The position numbers and the translations under genes are program-made. Below the pieces are notes generated by a model. That model worked only from the letters and a program-made list of their open reading frames with translations, was not told the DNA's origin and made no database searches. This document shows positions 5,523 to 7,536 of a stretch of DNA of 7,536 bases, in pieces. Source of the stretch: an uncultured Actinomycetes bacterium (GTDB taxonomy: Bacteria; Actinomycetota; Actinomycetes; Nanopelagicales; Nanopelagicaceae); NCBI GenBank assembly GCA_903932695.1, contig CAIZGZ010000044.1, positions 1 to 7,536 on the forward strand. Reading direction: 5' to 3'. Each line of letters begins with the position of its first letter. Position 1 is the first letter of the stretch.

Positions 5523-6536
5523 ATGAGCGATAAGAAGTTGCGCGCTGGCCTCGTCGGACTTGGAATGATGGGTCGACACCATGCTCGAGTACTCAGCTCA
5601 CTCGAAGGTGTTGAGCTCGTCGGTGTCTGTGACCCTATGGGAGATCCCCACAACGTTGCTGGTTCTCGCCCTTGGGTTGCCACTGTTGAAGAGTTAATCG
5701 CCCTTGGCATTGATTACGCGATGGTTGCTGCGCCTACGGCATTTCACGAAGATTTAGCGTTGGCCCTCGCCGAAGCTGGTATCCATGCGCTCATCGAAAA
5801 GCCACTTGCGGTTGATACTCCCGCAGCGGAGCGGATCACAGATGCCTTTGCTGCAAAGGGGCTAGTCGGCGCAGTAGGTCACATTGAGCGTTACAACCCT
5901 GCGCTTCAGCAACTTCGAGCCCGACTCGACGCTGGCGAACTGGGAGATGTCTATCAGATCGCTACGCGTCGCCAAGGTCCGTTCCCAGCTCGTATTGCAG
6001 ATGTTGGCGTCATTAAAGATTTGGCGACTCACGATATCGATCTCACTGCTTGGGTAGCACGTTCACCATTCGTCAGTGTGAGCGCAAAGACTGCACATAA
6101 ATCTGGTCGCGCGCACGAAGATATGGTTGCAGCAGTCGGCGAACTTGAAAATGGAATCATTACCAATCACCTCGTCAACTGGCTCACTCCTTTTAAAGAG
6201 CGTCTGACGGTGGTCACCGGCGAGCGTGGTGCGCTGGTCGCAGATACGTTGACCGCAGATTTGACCTTCTATGCAAATGCTTCGGTCGACACCGAGTGGG
6301 ATTCGGTAGCTTCGTTCCGCGGTGTCTCAGAGGGCGACGTTATTCGTTACGCATTTGCAAAACCCGAGCCACTCAAGACCGAGCACGAAGCATTCCGCGA
6401 TGCCGTCTTGGGTGTAGCAGGCGCACGCGACAGAATTGTCACAATGGAACAAGGTTTAGCAACGGTACGCGTTGCTACTGCGATGATCGATAGCGCAAAC
6501 AATGGCGAATCGATCACGATTGCGAAGGGACGCTAA
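5523..6536 (+). CDS. Gfo/Idh/MocA-family NAD(P)-dependent sugar oxidoreductase, probable UDP-sugar 3-dehydrogenase
   Basis: This 337-residue protein (from ATG 5523) fits the Gfo/Idh/MocA family, with an N-terminal Rossmann domain and a C-terminal substrate domain. The dinucleotide loop GLGMMG is at residues 12-17, EKP with the conserved Lys93 at 92-94, GHIERYNP at 119-126, and KDLATHDID at 165-173 with a likely catalytic His170. In this cluster it should oxidise the C3 hydroxyl of UDP-GlcNAc or UDP-GlcNAcA to a ketone for the aminotransferase, the WbpB step. The GHIERYNP-type sequence is closer, from memory, to UDP-GlcNAc 3-dehydrogenases of the GnnA or archaeal type than to Pseudomonas WbpB, so I give no gene symbol. 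An in-frame GTG at 5511 directly follows the aminotransferase stop and would add four residues; ATG 5523 is preferred, though neither start has a strong ribosome binding site. Confidence 0.83.
   Translation: MSDKKLRAGLVGLGMMGRHHARVLSSLEGVELVGVCDPMGDPHNVAGSRPWVATVEELIALGIDYAMVAAPTAFHEDLALALAEAGIHALIEKPLAVDTPAAERITDAFAAKGLVGAVGHIERYNPALQQLRARLDAGELGDVYQIATRRQGPFPARIADVGVIKDLATHDIDLTAWVARSPFVSVSAKTAHKSGRAHEDMVAAVGELENGIITNHLVNWLTPFKERLTVVTGERGALVADTLTADLTFYANASVDTEWDSVASFRGVSEGDVIRYAFAKPEPLKTEHEAFRDAVLGVAGARDRIVTMEQGLATVRVATAMIDSANNGESITIAKGR
6526..6530 (+). promoter_or_regulatory. Ribosome binding site for the UDP-sugar 6-dehydrogenase
   Basis: AGGGA, within the end of the oxidoreductase coding sequence, lies eight bases before the GTG at 6539 and supports that start. 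Confidence 0.7.
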
Positions 6537-6538
6537 CC

Positions 6539-7536
6539 GTGAAGATTGCCGTTGTTGCTCTTGGAAAAATTGGATTACCCCTCGCGGTTCAGTTCGCAAA
6601 GAAGGGTCATCACGTCATCGGCTGCGATGTGAATCAAGCTACTGTTGATCTCGTTAACGCCGCGACCGAGCCCTTTCCAGGCGAAGCCTTTCTCGATGAC
6701 TATCTCAAAGAGGTTGTTGCCTCAGGACACTTGGTAGCGACCACAGATACCACCAAGGCAGTCAGCGAGTCAGATGTCGTTGTGATTGTCGTTCCACTCT
6801 TCGTCAACGAAGAAGGAATTCCAGATTTTGGTTGGATGGATGCGGCTACCGAGAAGATTGCAGCAGGCCTGAAGCCTGGCACCCTCGTCTCCTACGAGAC
6901 CACTCTCCCTGTTGGCACCACCCGCACGCGCTTTGCCCCAGCTCTTGAGGCTGGCTCTGGTCTTAAAGCGGGCGTTGACTTCAACCTCGTCTTCTCACCG
7001 GAGCGCGTGCTCACCGGTCGCGTCTTTGCCGATCTTCGTAAGTATCCAAAGCTCGTCGGCGGAATCAACCCTCAGAGCACTGCTGCTGGAGTTGCCTTCT
7101 ATGAAGCCGTTCTCGATTTTGATGATCGTCCAGATCTCACCGAGAAAAATGGTGTCTGGGATCTTGGCACCTCTGAAGCGAGCGAGATGGCAAAGCTCGC
7201 CGAGACTACCTATCGCGACGTCAACATCGCGCTTGCTAATCAATTTGCAATCTTCGCTGAAGGCGCAAATATCGATATCGCTAAGGTCATCGCTGCATCG
7301 AATTCACAGCCTTACAGCCACATCCATCAACCTGGAATCGCAGTTGGTGGGCACTGCATTCCGATCTATCCACGTTTTTATCTCTGGAACGATCCAGAGG
7401 CAACCGTTGTGCGCTCTGCTCGTGAGGCGAATGCCGCAATGCCAGCACACGCAGTCACTTTGCTTGGCCAGGCGCTCGTTGCTGCAGGAGCTGGTGACCT
7501 CGCCGGCAAAACGGTGGCGGTACTTGGCGTCTCCTA
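6539..7536 (+). CDS. wbpA: UDP-N-acetylglucosamine 6-dehydrogenase (WbpA-like; C-terminus beyond window)
   Basis: The first 332 codons of an NAD-dependent nucleotide-sugar dehydrogenase are present; the frame is open at the right edge, so this is a window cut and not a broken gene. The family is usually 420-440 residues, so most of the NAD-binding and central domains and the start of the C-terminal UDP-binding domain (VAVLGVSY) are visible. The Rossmann loop reads ALGKIG at residues 7-12, ETTLPVGTTR is at 120-129, FSPERVLTGR at 152-161 with Glu155, Lys219 and Asn229 lie in the central helix, and the catalytic Cys273 sits in GGHCIPIYP at 270-278. The enzyme oxidises C6 of UDP-GlcNAc twice to give the uronic acid, through a thioester on Cys273. 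UDP-ManNAc dehydrogenases share these motifs; the neighbouring genes favour UDP-GlcNAc. GTG 6539 has AGGGA upstream and lies two bases after the oxidoreductase stop. Confidence 0.88.
   Translation, partial: MKIAVVALGKIGLPLAVQFAKKGHHVIGCDVNQATVDLVNAATEPFPGEAFLDDYLKEVVASGHLVATTDTTKAVSESDVVVIVVPLFVNEEGIPDFGWMDAATEKIAAGLKPGTLVSYETTLPVGTTRTRFAPALEAGSGLKAGVDFNLVFSPERVLTGRVFADLRKYPKLVGGINPQSTAAGVAFYEAVLDFDDRPDLTEKNGVWDLGTSEASEMAKLAETTYRDVNIALANQFAIFAEGANIDIAKVIAASNSQPYSHIHQPGIAVGGHCIPIYPRFYLWNDPEATVVRSAREANAAMPAHAVTLLGQALVAAGAGDLAGKTVAVLGVS

Overview
The window looks like part of the genome of an actinobacterium of moderate GC content (just over half by eye). The signs are frequent GTG and TTG starts, tightly packed co-directional genes, an Ala/Lys/Pro-rich histone-H1-like sequence, and nucleotide-sugar enzymes whose N-termini resemble actinobacterial members. 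A freshwater or other mid-GC lineage would fit, but this is inference and no marker gene is present to fix it.

Layout. Positions 1 to about 484, minus strand: the 5' part of a gene that runs off the left edge. It encodes a signal-peptide-like N-terminus followed by an extremely basic, repetitive K/A/P/V tail. Positions 485-763: a divergent intergenic region of about 280 bp with an eight-unit 9-bp tandem repeat (554-625) and a separate hyphenated palindrome (684-716). From 764 to the right edge, all on the plus strand, lies a compact seven-gene cluster: ABC-2 polysaccharide permease (Wzm type, 764-1642), its ATPase (Wzt type, 1682-2518), a GT4-like glycosyltransferase (2530-3756), a WbpD-type sugar N-acetyltransferase (3781-4431), a WbpE-type aminotransferase (4428-5510), a Gfo/Idh/MocA sugar oxidoreductase (5523-6536) and a WbpA-type UDP-GlcNAc 6-dehydrogenase (6539 to the edge, truncated).

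How the genes work together. The last four genes can be read as a complete set of steps from UDP-GlcNAc to UDP-2,3-diacetamido-2,3-dideoxy-glucuronic acid: 6-oxidation, 3-oxidation, transamination and N-acetylation. They lie in the reverse of reaction order (D-E-B-A). The glycosyltransferase would place this or another sugar on a lipid-linked glycan, and the Wzm/Wzt pair would export the finished glycan across the membrane. The window is therefore best read as a surface-polysaccharide locus using a di-N-acetylated uronic acid. Gaps between genes are 39, 11, 24, -4, 12 (0 with the alternative start) and 2 bp, consistent with one operon. The GTG at 3781 has no Shine-Dalgarno sequence but has a -10-like hexamer just upstream, so a leaderless internal promoter may split the operon there.

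The pathway itself is known. The less expected points are the apparently secreted H1-like protein, the repeats in the divergent region, the 42-bp in-frame repeat inside the glycosyltransferase, and the choice of oxidoreductase clade. I saw no tRNA, rRNA, CRISPR array, insertion sequence or convincing terminator.
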